Notes: generated from the letters alone by a model not told the origin. Counted from the stretch's first letter, positions 9,692 to 19,246 are shown. The stretch is 64,000 nt of DNA from Vibrio owensii CAIM 1854 = LMG 25443 (GCF_000817815.1 NZ_JPRD01000006.1:62001-126000), one strand, 5' to 3'. Made by a program: numbers and translations.

Positions 9692-10639
9692 ATGAGCAAA
9701 AAACTCACCATTCTTGATATCGCGAAATTGGCTGGCGTGGGCAAATCGACGGTTAGTCGTGTGCTTACCAATGATCCCAAGGTAAAACCGCAAACGCGTG
9801 AGAAGGTAGAGCAAATCATTCGTGAATCAGGCTACGTCCCATCAAAGTCTGCGCAGTCTATGCGTGGTGGCAGCCAAAAGGTGATCGGCGTGATCATCTC
9901 TCGTTTGGATTCACCATCGGAAAACCGCGCTGTTGGCACTATGCTCAACGCTTTGTACTCAGCAGGGTATGACGTGGTGATCATGGAGAGCCAATTCGAT
10001 CGCGATAAAACCAATGAGCATTTGGATGTGCTTAAACGTCGCAATGTTGATGGGGTTATCGTGTTTGGTTTTACTGGGTGTGATGAGCTGGCGTTAGCGG
10101 AGTGGGGCAACCGCATTGTCGTGATCGCGATGGACACGCAAATGGTCTCCTCGATCAACTACGACAACCAAGGCGTTATCGATATGGCGCTCTCTCATCT
10201 CGAACAACAATCTATTTCTCGTATTGCCTACATTGGTGTTGACCCAGAAGACCGCACCACGGGTCTTGCTCGCCTTAATGCTTACCAAGCTTGGTGTGAG
10301 CAAAAGCGCATCGAACCTTGCTTTCAAACTGGCAAGCTCAATCACGAAAGTGCTTATCAGTTGGTGGATCAAGTCCTTCAATCCGATACACAAGCCATCG
10401 CTTGTGCCAGTGACACTATCGCTCTCGGTGTAATTAAACGTCTGCAAGAAGTGGGACGTGAGGATGTGGTGGTTACCGGTGTCGGTGGTAACGAATTACT
10501 CTCTTTTCTCTTCCCTAATGTTTTCAGTGTGGATCCAGGCTACTCTCATGCCGGTGAAAAAGCCGCTAACATGCTGATTAATCAATTAAATGGTGATGAG
10601 TCTGTGGTGCATTTTACCCAGCAGCCTATCCGTCATTAA
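9692..10639 (+). CDS. treR: Trehalose operon repressor TreR
   Basis: LacI-family repressor of 315 residues. The N-terminal helix-turn-helix is ILDIAKLAGVGKSTVSRVL (residues 6-24), followed by the hinge and a periplasmic-binding-protein-like core that in E. coli TreR binds trehalose 6-phosphate. It sits directly upstream of treB-treC in the same orientation, and two matching palindromes lie between treR and treB. Control of treBC is therefore well supported; autoregulation is not evident. Confidence 0.94.
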   Translation: MSKKLTILDIAKLAGVGKSTVSRVLTNDPKVKPQTREKVEQIIRESGYVPSKSAQSMRGGSQKVIGVIISRLDSPSENRAVGTMLNALYSAGYDVVIMESQFDRDKTNEHLDVLKRRNVDGVIVFGFTGCDELALAEWGNRIVVIAMDTQMVSSINYDNQGVIDMALSHLEQQSISRIAYIGVDPEDRTTGLARLNAYQAWCEQKRIEPCFQTGKLNHESAYQLVDQVLQSDTQAIACASDTIALGVIKRLQEVGREDVVVTGVGGNELLSFLFPNVFSVDPGYSHAGEKAANMLINQLNGDESVVHFTQQPIRH

Positions 10640-10672
10640 TCCACCTTTCGATGATCTGCTCTAAAATTAGAC

Positions 10673-10688
10673 TGTGATCATTCTCAAT
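10673..10688 (+). promoter_or_regulatory. CRP-like site upstream of treB
   Basis: TGTGA-N6-TCAAT matches the CRP core TGTGA-N6-TCACA at eight of ten positions. It lies just upstream of the first TreR operator, as expected for catabolite control of a PTS sugar system. Confidence 0.45.
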
Positions 10689-10689
10689 T

Positions 10690-10707
10690 AATGGGACTGT
10701 TCCCATT
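10690..10707. promoter_or_regulatory. TreR operator 1
   Basis: Palindrome AATGGGA-CTGT-TCCCATT with 7-bp arms, sharing the GGGA...TCCC core of E. coli TreR sites. Its centre is 56 bp from that of operator 2. Confidence 0.85.
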
Positions 10708-10745
10708 TTGTTTTTGAATGCGAAATGGCACTATTAAAATCATCA

Positions 10746-10763
10746 AATGGGAATGTTCCCATT
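10746..10763. promoter_or_regulatory. TreR operator 2
   Basis: Palindrome AATGGGAA-TG-TTCCCATT with 8-bp arms, 51 bp before the treB start. The treB promoter probably lies between or over the two operators; I could not fix the hexamers. Confidence 0.87.
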
Positions 10764-10814
10764 ATAAAAATAAAACGATGAATTGAATGTATCCAATACA
10801 GGGTGGACAAAGTT

Positions 10815-12239
10815 ATGAGTAAGATTGCGCGTCAAGACGTACAGCGTCTTATTGAGCTGGTCGGGGGATCGGACAATATTGCCAGTGTAAGCCACTGCTT
10901 AACTCGCTTGCGTTTCGTGTTGAATGACACTGACAAAGCCGATACAAAACAGTTAGATGCACAGCCTATGGTGAAGGGCTGCTTTACCAACGCAGGTCAA
11001 TTTCAGGTCGTCATCGGCACAGAAGTTGATGAGGTTTACAAAGTACTGATCGAGCTAAGCGGCAAAAGTGAAGTGAGCAAGGACGAATCTAAGAACGCTG
11101 CTCGTCAAAACATGAACATCGTTGAGCGTGGTATTTCCCACCTTGCTGAAATCTTTGTACCACTGCTACCTGCGATCATTACCGGTGGTCTGATTCTTGG
11201 CTTCCGTAACGTGATTGGCGACATCAAGATGTTTGATGGTCAAACGCTAACGGAAATCAGCCAGTTTTGGGCAACGGTACACTCTTTCTTATGGCTAATT
11301 GGTGAGGCGATCTTCTTCTTCCTACCGGTTGGCGTGTGTTGGTCGACAGTGAAAAAACTCGGCGGTACTCCGATTCTGGGTATCACATTGGGTGTCACGC
11401 TGGTTTCGCCACAATTAATGAACGCCTACCTAATTGGTAAGCAAGTGCCTGAAGTATGGGACTTTGGCTTATTTGCCATCGAGAAAGTAGGCTATCAAGC
11501 GCAAGTGATTCCAGCGATGCTTGCTGGTATGGCACTGGCGTTTATTGAAACCAACTTAAAACGCATCATTCCGTCTTACCTTTATTTAGTGGTCGTGCCG
11601 TTTGTTTCTATCATCGTGTCTGTGATTCTTGCGCACTCTATCATTGGCCCATTCGGTCGTATGTTGGGTGACGGCGTTGCTTTCGCAGCAAAAGCAGCCA
11701 TGACAGGTGACTTCGCAATGATTGGCTCAACCATCTTCGGCTTCCTATACGCACCATTGGTAATTACCGGTATTCACCACACTACCAACGCGGTTGACCT
11801 TCAACTGATGCAAGAGCTAGGCGGCACGCCAATTTGGCCTTTGATTGCGCTTTCAAACATTGCTCAAGCGTCTGCAGTAGTCGGCATCATTATCATCAGT
11901 AAAAAACATGGCGAGCGTGATATCTCAGTACCTGCGGCTATCTCAGCTTACCTTGGTGTGACTGAGCCAGCGATGTACGGCATCAACTTGAAATACAAAT
12001 TCCCAATGTTGAGCGCGATGATCGGTAGTGCGATTGCCGCTGCTATCTGTGGCAGCGCAGGTGTGATGGCGAACGGCATCGGTGTGGGCGGTTTGCCGGG
12101 CATCTTGTCTATCCAACCACAGTTCTGGGGTGTCTTTGCTCTGGCGATGTTGGTGGCGATTGTGGTCCCAGTAGCGCTGACGCTTGTGTTGTATAAGCGC
12201 GCACAGATGAAAGGCGAGTTAGAAACCGCTAACGCGTAA
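10815..12239 (+). CDS. treB: Trehalose-specific PTS EIIBC component TreB
   Basis: Membrane transporter (474 residues) that imports trehalose as trehalose 6-phosphate. The N-terminal EIIB domain has the phosphorylated Cys28 in SVSHCLTRLRF; the EIIC domain with about ten helices follows from residue 110. No EIIA domain is present, so it should take phosphate from EIIA-Glc, as in E. coli. I use the ATG at 10815 (MSKIARQDV), matching E. coli TreB, over the GTG at 10803. It lies 92 bp before treC. Confidence 0.95.
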   Translation: MSKIARQDVQRLIELVGGSDNIASVSHCLTRLRFVLNDTDKADTKQLDAQPMVKGCFTNAGQFQVVIGTEVDEVYKVLIELSGKSEVSKDESKNAARQNMNIVERGISHLAEIFVPLLPAIITGGLILGFRNVIGDIKMFDGQTLTEISQFWATVHSFLWLIGEAIFFFLPVGVCWSTVKKLGGTPILGITLGVTLVSPQLMNAYLIGKQVPEVWDFGLFAIEKVGYQAQVIPAMLAGMALAFIETNLKRIIPSYLYLVVVPFVSIIVSVILAHSIIGPFGRMLGDGVAFAAKAAMTGDFAMIGSTIFGFLYAPLVITGIHHTTNAVDLQLMQELGGTPIWPLIALSNIAQASAVVGIIIISKKHGERDISVPAAISAYLGVTEPAMYGINLKYKFPMLSAMIGSAIAAAICGSAGVMANGIGVGGLPGILSIQPQFWGVFALAMLVAIVVPVALTLVLYKRAQMKGELETANA

Positions 12240-12331
12240 TTCAAACTGAGGCGGCTATTTGGCTGCCTCGTTTATCTCCTCTATTTTTTAAGATTTTTAA
12301 GTTTCCGTTTAATGGTAAGTGAGCGTTAGAA

Positions 12332-14017
12332 ATGGCAATGACCAAGCATGATGAGAGCTGGTGGAAAACCGCAACCATCTACCAAATTTACCCAAAAAGC
12401 TTTTGTGACAGTGGAAGTAAAGGCACGGGCGATATTAAAGGGATCATTTCTAAACTGGATTATCTAAAACACCTTGGTGTGGATGCGATTTGGCTAACGC
12501 CGGTTTATCAATCGCCAATGATCGACAATGGTTATGACATTTCCGATTACTACGCGATCAACCCAGATTTCGGCACCATGCAAGATTTCGATACCCTGTT
12601 GGCTGAGGCTCACCAGCTGGGTATTCGAATCATCATGGATATCGTGGTCAACCATACTTCGACAGAACACAAATGGTTCCAATCAGCATTGGGTGACAAA
12701 AACAGCCCGTACCGTGATTACTACATCTGGAAAGATCCGGTTGATGGCGCAGAGCCAAACAACTGGCAATCTAAGTTTGGTGGTAACGCTTGGGCACTGG
12801 ATGAAAAAACGGGTCAATACTATTTGCACCTTTTTGCTAAAGAGCAAGCGGACTTAAACTGGGAAAACCCAGTGGTGCGTGAAGAAGTGAAAGAAGTCAT
12901 CAGCTTCTGGGCAGAAAAAGGCGTCGATGGTTTCCGTCTTGACGTTATCAACCTGATTTCCAAGCAGCAAGATTTCCCAAGTGACGATATTGGTGATGGT
13001 CGCCGTTTCTACACCGATGGCCCACGTGTGCACGAATACCTTCAAGAGATCAGCGAAGCCGTGTTCCAAAAATATGGAAGCGTGACGGTGGGTGAAATGT
13101 CCTCCACTACACTAGAGCATTGTCAGCAATACTCAGCGCAAGATGGCAAAGAGCTGTCGATGGTGTTCAATTTCCACCACCTGAAAGTCGATTACCCGAA
13201 TGGTGATAAGTGGACGAAAGCGCCGTTTGATTTCATTCAACTGAAACAGATCTTCAACCACTGGCAAACCGGCTTAAATGGCAAAGGGTGGGGCGCACTA
13301 TTTTGGTGTAATCACGACCAACCACGCGTTGTGAGCCGATTAGGTAACGACGAACAATACCGTGTTGAATCTGCCAAAATGCTTGCGGCATCGGTACACA
13401 TGATGCAAGGCACGCCTTATGTTTATCAAGGTGAAGAGATCGGCATGACCAACCCGGGCTACACCGAAATCAGCCAATATCGTGATGTTGAAAGCACGAA
13501 CATGTACGACATCATGGTCAATCGCGATGGCGTATCTCACGACGATATGATGGCGATTTTGGCACAGAAATCGCGTGATAACTCACGTACGCCAATGCAA
13601 TGGAACAGCGCGAAACATGCGGGCTTTACTGAAGGCACGCCGTGGTTAGAAGTGGCTCAGAACTATTCTGAGATCAACGCGGAAGCCGCGATTGCCGATT
13701 TGAACTCTGTGTTCTACTTCTACAAGCGCTTGATTGAACTGCGTAAACAGGTTCCGGTGATCACTGATGGTCGTTATGAGGACTTACTGCCAGAGCACAA
13801 ACGTATTTTTGCTTACGCTCGTCAGAACGACAAGCAAACGCTGCTGTGTATTAACAACTACTACGGCGAAGAAGTGGAGTGTGTGTTACCAGAGCGCTTT
13901 GACATGAGCAAAGCCAAGAATCTGCTTTCCAACTATCAGAATGCGACCAGCGCAATTGCTTCCAATCATCAAGTTCTGCGTCCTTACGAAACACGCATTT
14001 TGCTGATTGAATCTTAA
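12332..14017 (+). CDS. treC: Alpha,alpha-phosphotrehalase TreC
   Basis: Cytoplasmic GH13 hydrolase (561 residues) that splits trehalose 6-phosphate into glucose and glucose 6-phosphate. GH13 landmarks are visible: DIVVNHTS near 107, the nucleophile Asp in FRLDVINL near 200, the acid Glu in VGEMSS near 254, and the transition-state Asp in NHDQPR near 329. An alternative start two codons downstream (ATG at 12338) cannot be excluded. It completes the treB-treC pathway. Confidence 0.96.
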   Translation: MAMTKHDESWWKTATIYQIYPKSFCDSGSKGTGDIKGIISKLDYLKHLGVDAIWLTPVYQSPMIDNGYDISDYYAINPDFGTMQDFDTLLAEAHQLGIRIIMDIVVNHTSTEHKWFQSALGDKNSPYRDYYIWKDPVDGAEPNNWQSKFGGNAWALDEKTGQYYLHLFAKEQADLNWENPVVREEVKEVISFWAEKGVDGFRLDVINLISKQQDFPSDDIGDGRRFYTDGPRVHEYLQEISEAVFQKYGSVTVGEMSSTTLEHCQQYSAQDGKELSMVFNFHHLKVDYPNGDKWTKAPFDFIQLKQIFNHWQTGLNGKGWGALFWCNHDQPRVVSRLGNDEQYRVESAKMLAASVHMMQGTPYVYQGEEIGMTNPGYTEISQYRDVESTNMYDIMVNRDGVSHDDMMAILAQKSRDNSRTPMQWNSAKHAGFTEGTPWLEVAQNYSEINAEAAIADLNSVFYFYKRLIELRKQVPVITDGRYEDLLPEHKRIFAYARQNDKQTLLCINNYYGEEVECVLPERFDMSKAKNLLSNYQNATSAIASNHQVLRPYETRILLIES

Positions 14018-14056
14018 AGGCAAATAATAAGTACCCTAAGGATCTCGATCCTAAAC

Positions 14057-14090
14057 AAAAGGCTTTGGAGTGCTCCCCAAAGCCTTTTTT
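14057..14090. terminator. Bidirectional terminator after treC
   Basis: Stem AAAAGGCTTTGG/CCAAAGCCTTTT with a short loop. The T-run serves treC, and the reverse complement also ends in T for the converging lipoprotein gene. Confidence 0.92.
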
Positions 14091-14110
14091 CTATGAGATA
14101 AGATTGCGGC

Positions 14111-15010
14111 TTATGCTTTCTCGATCTTGCTCAGTGTTGCTTTCTCTTCACTGATTTGAGTCTGTTCAGCTTTCAACAGTTCAACCTGCTCAATCAAGCC
14201 TAGTGCAGGGTTAAACCAACGCTCTGCTGAGGTTTCAAATTCCATTGAATCCATACCATCACATCTTAGGTTGTAGCTGTTCTTCTCGGTTAGGTATGCC
14301 GCTTCAATCGATTTGCCAGATACAGTGAAGGTTTTGCGCGCACCTGTCTCAGTGATTTGTTGGCTCCACCAAGCTTTGCAATCTGCATTATCTAGCAGCT
14401 TTTCTACCCATTCGTGATCCTCAAAATCATTCAGAAGGTTAGCTACTTGTTCACCATTCAGCGATAAATCAATAGAGACGGTGTTTACGCTAATATCAAT
14501 GTTCGGATCTTTCTCCTTAACCGTCGAACCTTCCACGCGAAACACAGGGCTGCTATCCATAAGCATTGCGATAGAGATACCGCTAACAAGGTAAGCATCG
14601 GTGATTTCGTGTAGTGCGCCATCGGTGCCGGTAAAGTAGATCGACTTATCGTCTTCGCCGTTCTCTTCAACTTGCTCAGACAGATAAAATTGAGTGATAC
14701 CGTTGTTAACCAGATCGTGGATGATTTGAATCACAGGTGCCGATTGTGGAATGTTAGACAAAGCATCAATAAGCTCCTGACTGCTCATTGCCTCAAAGTC
14801 CATCGTCACTGTACCGATTTGCTGTTCATCAGAAGCAATGTCATAGCGCAATTTTGTACTTGATACTGGTGCAAAAGATGAGTTTGAAATCGGGTAATCA
14901 AAGCTGTTTTGTGGACCTTTATTGCCGCTTGAAGAGCCAGAAGAAGAGCCGCCACCACAGCCGTAAAGTGCGATCGTAGCTGCTGCGATAAGCGTCATTT
15001 TTTTAAGCAT
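14111..15010 (-). CDS. Uncharacterised lipoprotein
   Basis: I do not recognise a family. The 299-residue product has a signal peptide ending in LYGC with lipidated Cys18, followed by a Gly/Ser linker (residues 18-30) typical of Vibrio surface or outer-membrane lipoproteins. The mature part is acidic, with two further Cys (about 210 and 252) that may form a disulfide. A ribosome site AGGAATG precedes the ATG. It lies 131 bp downstream of the ToxR/CadC-like regulator on the same strand, so it may be co-expressed or a target. Confidence 0.7.
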   Translation of the reverse strand: MLKKMTLIAAATIALYGCGGGSSSGSSSGNKGPQNSFDYPISNSSFAPVSSTKLRYDIASDEQQIGTVTMDFEAMSSQELIDALSNIPQSAPVIQIIHDLVNNGITQFYLSEQVEENGEDDKSIYFTGTDGALHEITDAYLVSGISIAMLMDSSPVFRVEGSTVKEKDPNIDISVNTVSIDLSLNGEQVANLLNDFEDHEWVEKLLDNADCKAWWSQQITETGARKTFTVSGKSIEAAYLTEKNSYNLRCDGMDSMEFETSAERWFNPALGLIEQVELLKAEQTQISEEKATLSKIEKA

Positions 15011-15141
15011 GAGTTTACATTCCTAATTTTAGAAGGCTGATAAATCGAGCCGTTATTTGAATGTCGCCATGCTAAGTTTTGTGGCAGAAAAAGGGCAAAA
15101 AACAAAAGCTAACAGAGTCTAATGAAAGCTTAATTTTATAT

Positions 15142-16668
15142 TTAGGTCTTTGTTTTATCTGGAGTAATTTCAGCGTCGATATTCGTGCAGTATTCTTCGA
15201 TTAGCGCCTTCCAACGCATCACAATTTCTTTCTCTTTAATGCTAACACGCAGTTTTGTCCAAGGTTGTAAGCAGGTCTCTTTTGATTCTGGTTGTGACAA
15301 GCGACTGAATAATTCTTCAGAAGGCATGACGCGCAGTAGAGCAACCAAAGACTCCATGTAATTGAGGCGGAACTGGTCGAGCTTATTCTGCTTGTAAGCG
15401 ATATGAGAAACGAAGGTGTACACCAAGGCGTTTTGAATTCGTGAGTCGCCTGCTGGTGTCGTCAGTAACGTTTTGGCTTTATCGAGGTTACCTAACTTGT
15501 AGTGCAAGATACCAAGCCACAAACTCAGCTCGTCGGGGAGGACATCAAATTCCGATTGAGCCTGAGTGAGGTATTCCTCTAGCTTGGTTTTATCTTGTTC
15601 GTACAACGCAAGATGGCGAGCGATGGTGATAGCAGTGAACTCGTCCATGTGCTCAATTGGTGAGTTGGAAAACTGCTCGTCGAGCAACATCTTTTCGTGT
15701 GCGTCAGTAAAGTGCCAAGTGCTTTTTGAAGGTTCCGGCAGATTGAAGTACTGAGCAATGTCGCTGTGCAAGCGGAATAACTCTGATTGCAGGTGGTCGA
15801 TACGTAGGACGTACTGATTTCGAAACGCTAATTTTCCTGTCGCTGGGTAAATCAGGTTCATTTGCGCTTTTATCATGCCCTCTGTCGGACTGTCTTTGAG
15901 TTCGATATTGAGCTGATAATCACTGGTCTGCATGTTGCGCGCGCCAGGGAAGTAAGGCGTCTCGTTGATTGGATCGAGAAAGTAGCTCGGAGCATCTTGG
16001 TTGGCAATATCAGTATAAGGGTATTCAACTTGCTGTTGGAGCAAGATGGCTTTCACCACGGTACGATACTCACGTGCAGCGGTGCCTATTGCATCGACAC
16101 GATTTAGGAGAAGCTCGACTTTTGGGATCAGCAGTTGGTTACGCGTCTGCTGAGTGGAAATGCCTTGTTGTTGCCAGAGAGCCACACCCAGTCCAATACT
16201 GGTCAGCGCGAATAAAGCACATAAGCCATAAACAACCCCAAGTTTGCGTGAAGATGGCGCTTTACCCTCATTGGCGAGTTTGGCTTTGCGCTTGCTCGAC
16301 TTTGCTGGTGGCAATAGTTGAACGTTCGCTGGGTTGAGGAAGTAGCCTTTACGCGGGTAGGTCACCAATAGCTTAGCGGCATCGTGCTCTGGTAAGTGCT
16401 CTTGTAGCAAGGCTCGAAGTGTACTGATTCGATTGGTAAGCACGTTCTTTGAGATAAACTTACTTTGCCAAATGGTCTCTATGATGGTTTCTGCAGGCAG
16501 CGGGTGGCCAACACTGGTGAGCAACAGTTCTAACAACTCGATGCTACGCGGCTCAAGATCGATAACGACCGCTTGCTTGTGAAGCGTTTGAGTCTCTGGT
16601 TTGTAGATCAGTTCGCCAATAACAATCTGACTGTTGGTTTGTTTGGCTTGTTGTAGGAAGTCGCGCAT
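15142..16668 (-). CDS. Membrane-anchored ToxR/CadC-like transcriptional regulator
   Basis: A 508-residue one-component regulator. Residues about 17-112 form an OmpR-type winged-helix DNA-binding domain (LEPRSIELLELLLTSVG, then RISTLRALLQEH, ending in TYPRKGYFL). A single membrane helix follows near 143-165 after a basic stretch. The C-terminal 340 residues are periplasmic, with helical TPR-like segments (LGILHYKLGNLDKAKTLL). I start at ATG 16668; a TTG at 16722 lies upstream of a good -10 box and inside a palindrome, so it is rejected. The signal sensed and the targets are unknown. The adjacent lipoprotein is a plausible partner. Confidence 0.82.
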   Translation of the reverse strand: MRDFLQQAKQTNSQIVIGELIYKPETQTLHKQAVVIDLEPRSIELLELLLTSVGHPLPAETIIETIWQSKFISKNVLTNRISTLRALLQEHLPEHDAAKLLVTYPRKGYFLNPANVQLLPPAKSSKRKAKLANEGKAPSSRKLGVVYGLCALFALTSIGLGVALWQQQGISTQQTRNQLLIPKVELLLNRVDAIGTAAREYRTVVKAILLQQQVEYPYTDIANQDAPSYFLDPINETPYFPGARNMQTSDYQLNIELKDSPTEGMIKAQMNLIYPATGKLAFRNQYVLRIDHLQSELFRLHSDIAQYFNLPEPSKSTWHFTDAHEKMLLDEQFSNSPIEHMDEFTAITIARHLALYEQDKTKLEEYLTQAQSEFDVLPDELSLWLGILHYKLGNLDKAKTLLTTPAGDSRIQNALVYTFVSHIAYKQNKLDQFRLNYMESLVALLRVMPSEELFSRLSQPESKETCLQPWTKLRVSIKEKEIVMRWKALIEEYCTNIDAEITPDKTKT

Positions 16669-16699
16669 ACCATCATGAGTGATTAGGAAATGGCGAGAT

Positions 16700-16745
16700 A
16701 TTATATAGGCATTGGAGCGCAAAATCTTATAAATTGCGCTCCAAT
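16700..16745 (-). promoter_or_regulatory. Regulator promoter with overlapping palindrome
   Basis: Minus-strand TATAAT at 16705-16700 is a perfect -10. A perfect 12-bp inverted repeat, ATTGGAGCGCAA/TTGCGCTCCAAT with an 11-bp centre, covers 16711-16745, that is, the spacer and -35 region. The -35 itself is weak. The layout is that of an operator or activator site; a terminator of the upstream YitT gene is less likely because no T-run follows. Confidence 0.6.
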
Positions 16746-16758
16746 TACTATAGAAAGG

Positions 16759-17361
16759 TTATGAACCGTAGCTCACAGAATAGCGGTGTGGCTTGTGGTT
16801 CATTGCAAGCACTAGGTTTAGTGCGAATGCACCAAGAATCGATAGACCGATAACCCAAGGTGTGACGAAGAAGAAAGACGCAAATAGGATACAAGCATCA
16901 ATCGCCATCTGAGATTTCCCTACAGAGATACCGAACTTATCTTGAATGAATAAGCACAATACGTTGAAGCCACCCAGACTTGAGCGGTGACGAAATAAGA
17001 TCAGCATACCCAAGCCCATAAGCAAGCCACCTGCTACGGCACAGTAAATCTCGTTAATCGACTCGAGTGAAATCAGTAAATACAGATTATCCGCAAAGAT
17101 AGAAACCAAAGCGCCGGAAATTGCACTATTAATCGCAAAACGACGGCCAAAGCGTTTCCATGCGAGCAAGTAAAATGGACAGTTGGCTAAAAAGTAAAGC
17201 ACACCAAACGTAAAAGGTGTAAATTGGCTAATAAGCAGAGCCAATCCTGTTGTGCCTCCGGTTAAGAGGTCTGCGGATTGGAGAAAGAAAACGCCTTGAG
17301 CTACCAAAAAGGTACCTGTAAGAATTGCCATCCAGTCTTCTTTTCTTGAGTGTTTTTCCAT
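16759..17361 (-). CDS. YitT family membrane protein
   Basis: Integral inner-membrane protein of 200 residues with five to six hydrophobic helices. The pattern TGGTTGLALLISQ near 35 and HRSSLGGFNVL near 126 fits the YitT (DUF161-type) family, whose function is unclear; this short form lacks the soluble DUF2179 domain of longer members. It lies upstream of the ToxR/CadC-like regulator on the same strand, 90 bp away, and is divergent from glyA. Confidence 0.8.
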   Translation of the reverse strand: MEKHSRKEDWMAILTGTFLVAQGVFFLQSADLLTGGTTGLALLISQFTPFTFGVLYFLANCPFYLLAWKRFGRRFAINSAISGALVSIFADNLYLLISLESINEIYCAVAGGLLMGLGMLILFRHRSSLGGFNVLCLFIQDKFGISVGKSQMAIDACILFASFFFVTPWVIGLSILGAFALNLVLAMNHKPHRYSVSYGS

Positions 17362-17554
17362 CTAATATGCAGTCGTTAATGATAAATAGGGCGTGCATAG
17401 TAGTAAAAAGATGATCTTTTCGGTAGCTAGAGGGTAAAATTTGCGGTAAACCTATGTAATTGTTGTTTTACAGGGTGTAAAGCACAAATTTGACAGTGAG
17501 CGGATCTTGGTTAAACGATTGCAACATCGCCATGATAATCCTTACTTGTCATCA

Positions 17555-17650
17555 TGAAAAAACTGCATGAGAAAAATTGTAAATTTCTCTTTATGACCTA
17601 GATCAAATTATGTAGAATGCGCGCCATTACGGTGACGAAAACGTTTGCGT
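17555..17650 (+). promoter_or_regulatory. glyA control region with PurR box
   Basis: ACGAAAACGTTTGCGT at 17635-17650 matches the PurR consensus ACGCAAACGTTTGCGT at 15 of 16 positions. A -10-like TAGAAT lies at 17613-17618 with a weak -35. TGAA-N5-TGCA at 17555-17567 is one base from the MetR core TGAA-N5-TTCA and is weak evidence. The rest of the 347-bp gap holds no gene I can support, and no glycine riboswitch. Confidence 0.8.
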
Positions 17651-17708
17651 TAGGTCATTCGTCGGTTTTTTTGCAACTTTCAGTACTAATCTGAGTCAGG
17701 AGATACAG

Positions 17709-18959
17709 ATGCTTAAGCGTGATATGAACATCGCAGATTACGATGCGGAACTGTTCGCAGCTATCCAGGAAGAAACACTTCGCCAGGAAGAACACATTGA
17801 ACTTATCGCTTCTGAAAACTACACAAGTCCACGTGTAATGGAAGCGCAAGGTTCTCAGCTAACGAACAAATACGCTGAAGGCTACCCAGGCAAGCGTTAC
17901 TACGGCGGTTGTGAGTACGTAGATAAAGCTGAAGCACTAGCAATTGATCGTGCATGCCAACTATTCGGCTGTGAGTACGCGAACGTACAGCCTCACTCAG
18001 GTTCTCAAGCAAACAGCGCAGTTTACATGGCGCTTCTAAACCCAGGCGACACAGTTCTAGGTATGAGCCTAGCGCATGGTGGTCACCTAACTCACGGTTC
18101 ACCAGTAAACTTCTCTGGTAAGCACTACAACGTTATTCCTTACGGTATCGACGAAGCAGGTCAAATCAACTACGACGAAATGGAACAGCTAGCGCTTGAG
18201 CACAAGCCTAAGATGATCATCGGTGGTTTCTCTGCTTACTCACAAATCGTTGATTGGAAACGCATGCGTGAAATCGCAGACAAAGTTGACGCTTACCTAT
18301 TCGTAGACATGGCACACGTTGCTGGTCTAATCGCAGCAGGCGAGTACCCAACACCAGTTCCACACGCTCACGTAGTAACAACGACTACGCACAAAACGCT
18401 AGCGGGTCCTCGTGGCGGTCTTATCCTTTCTAACGAAGGTGAAGAGCTGTACAAGAAGCTGAACTCAGCAGTATTCCCTGGCGGTCAAGGTGGTCCTCTA
18501 ATGCACGTTATCGCTGGTAAAGCAGTAGCGTTCAAAGAAGCGATGGAACCTGAATTCAAAGCTTACCAAGCTAACGTAGTGAAAAACGCGAAAGCAATGG
18601 TTGGTCAATTCCAAGAGCGTGGCTACAAGATCGTTTCTAACGGTACTGAGAACCACCTATTCCTAGTTGACCTAATCGACAAAGACATCACTGGTAAAGA
18701 TGCAGATGCAGCATTAGGTGCAGCAAACATCACAGTAAACAAGAACTCTGTTCCAAACGACCCACGCAGCCCATTCGTAACGTCTGGTATCCGCGTTGGT
18801 ACGCCAGCAATTACTCGTCGCGGCTTCACTGAAGATGACGCGAAAGAGCTAGCAAACTGGATGTGTGACGTTCTAGATAACATCGGCAACGAAGAAGTTA
18901 TCGAAGCGACAAAACAGAAAGTTCTAGAAATCTGTAAGCGTCTACCAGTTTACGCGTAA
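17709..18959 (+). CDS. glyA: Serine hydroxymethyltransferase
   Basis: PLP enzyme (416 residues) that interconverts serine and glycine, charging tetrahydrofolate with a one-carbon unit for purine, thymidylate and methionine synthesis. Lys229 in [11 protein letters not shown] carries the PLP. The ribosome site AGGAG at 17700-17704 fixes the start. Codon use is strongly biased to few codons, as in highly expressed genes. The PurR box upstream ties it to purine demand. Confidence 0.98.
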   Translation: MLKRDMNIADYDAELFAAIQEETLRQEEHIELIASENYTSPRVMEAQGSQLTNKYAEGYPGKRYYGGCEYVDKAEALAIDRACQLFGCEYANVQPHSGSQANSAVYMALLNPGDTVLGMSLAHGGHLTHGSPVNFSGKHYNVIPYGIDEAGQINYDEMEQLALEHKPKMIIGGFSAYSQIVDWKRMREIADKVDAYLFVDMAHVAGLIAAGEYPTPVPHAHVVTTTTHKTLAGPRGGLILSNEGEELYKKLNSAVFPGGQGGPLMHVIAGKAVAFKEAMEPEFKAYQANVVKNAKAMVGQFQERGYKIVSNGTENHLFLVDLIDKDITGKDADAALGAANITVNKNSVPNDPRSPFVTSGIRVGTPAITRRGFTEDDAKELANWMCDVLDNIGNEEVIEATKQKVLEICKRLPVYA

Positions 18960-19028
18960 CGTTTTTTGAAAATAACTCAGACGGACCCGTTCTATTTCTG
19001 CGATTCGGTTTGATTATTTGATTGATGA

Positions 19029-19058
19029 AAGGTCCTCACTTGAGGGCCTTTTTGTTTT
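19029..19058 (+). terminator. Terminator after glyA
   Basis: Stem AAGGTCCTCA/TGAGGGCCTT (one T-G pair) followed by TTTGTTTTT. Confidence 0.88.
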
Positions 19059-19197
19059 TCTAGCGTATGGAAATATCAGCTTAGAGTGTGTTTAAAAGAG
19101 ATTCCTGATATCGCCTAGGCTCTTCGGAAGGATGTGCTATTGGTTTGAGGAGATAGGCTCGTTATCAGAACGACAGTAGTTTAGATTCAGCAGACAC

Positions 19198-19230
19198 AAA
19201 AAAGGTTGGCATTGAGCCAACCTTTCTTTT
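19198..19230 (-). terminator. Terminator after lipA
   Basis: Perfect 10-bp stem AAAGGTTGGC/GCCAACCTTT, 5-nt loop, with a T-run on the minus strand; it may also act on the plus strand. The 140 bp between this and the glyA terminator hold nothing I recognise. Confidence 0.9.
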
Positions 19231-19246
19231 CAAAACAAGCGAGTGC

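Noticed and set aside
16669..16722. TTG start giving the ToxR/CadC-like regulator 18 more residues
   Set aside because: It lies upstream of the predicted -10 box and inside the palindrome, and has no ribosome site.
17362..17708. Glycine riboswitch upstream of glyA
   Set aside because: I could not find the paired glycine aptamer cores; the PurR box explains control.
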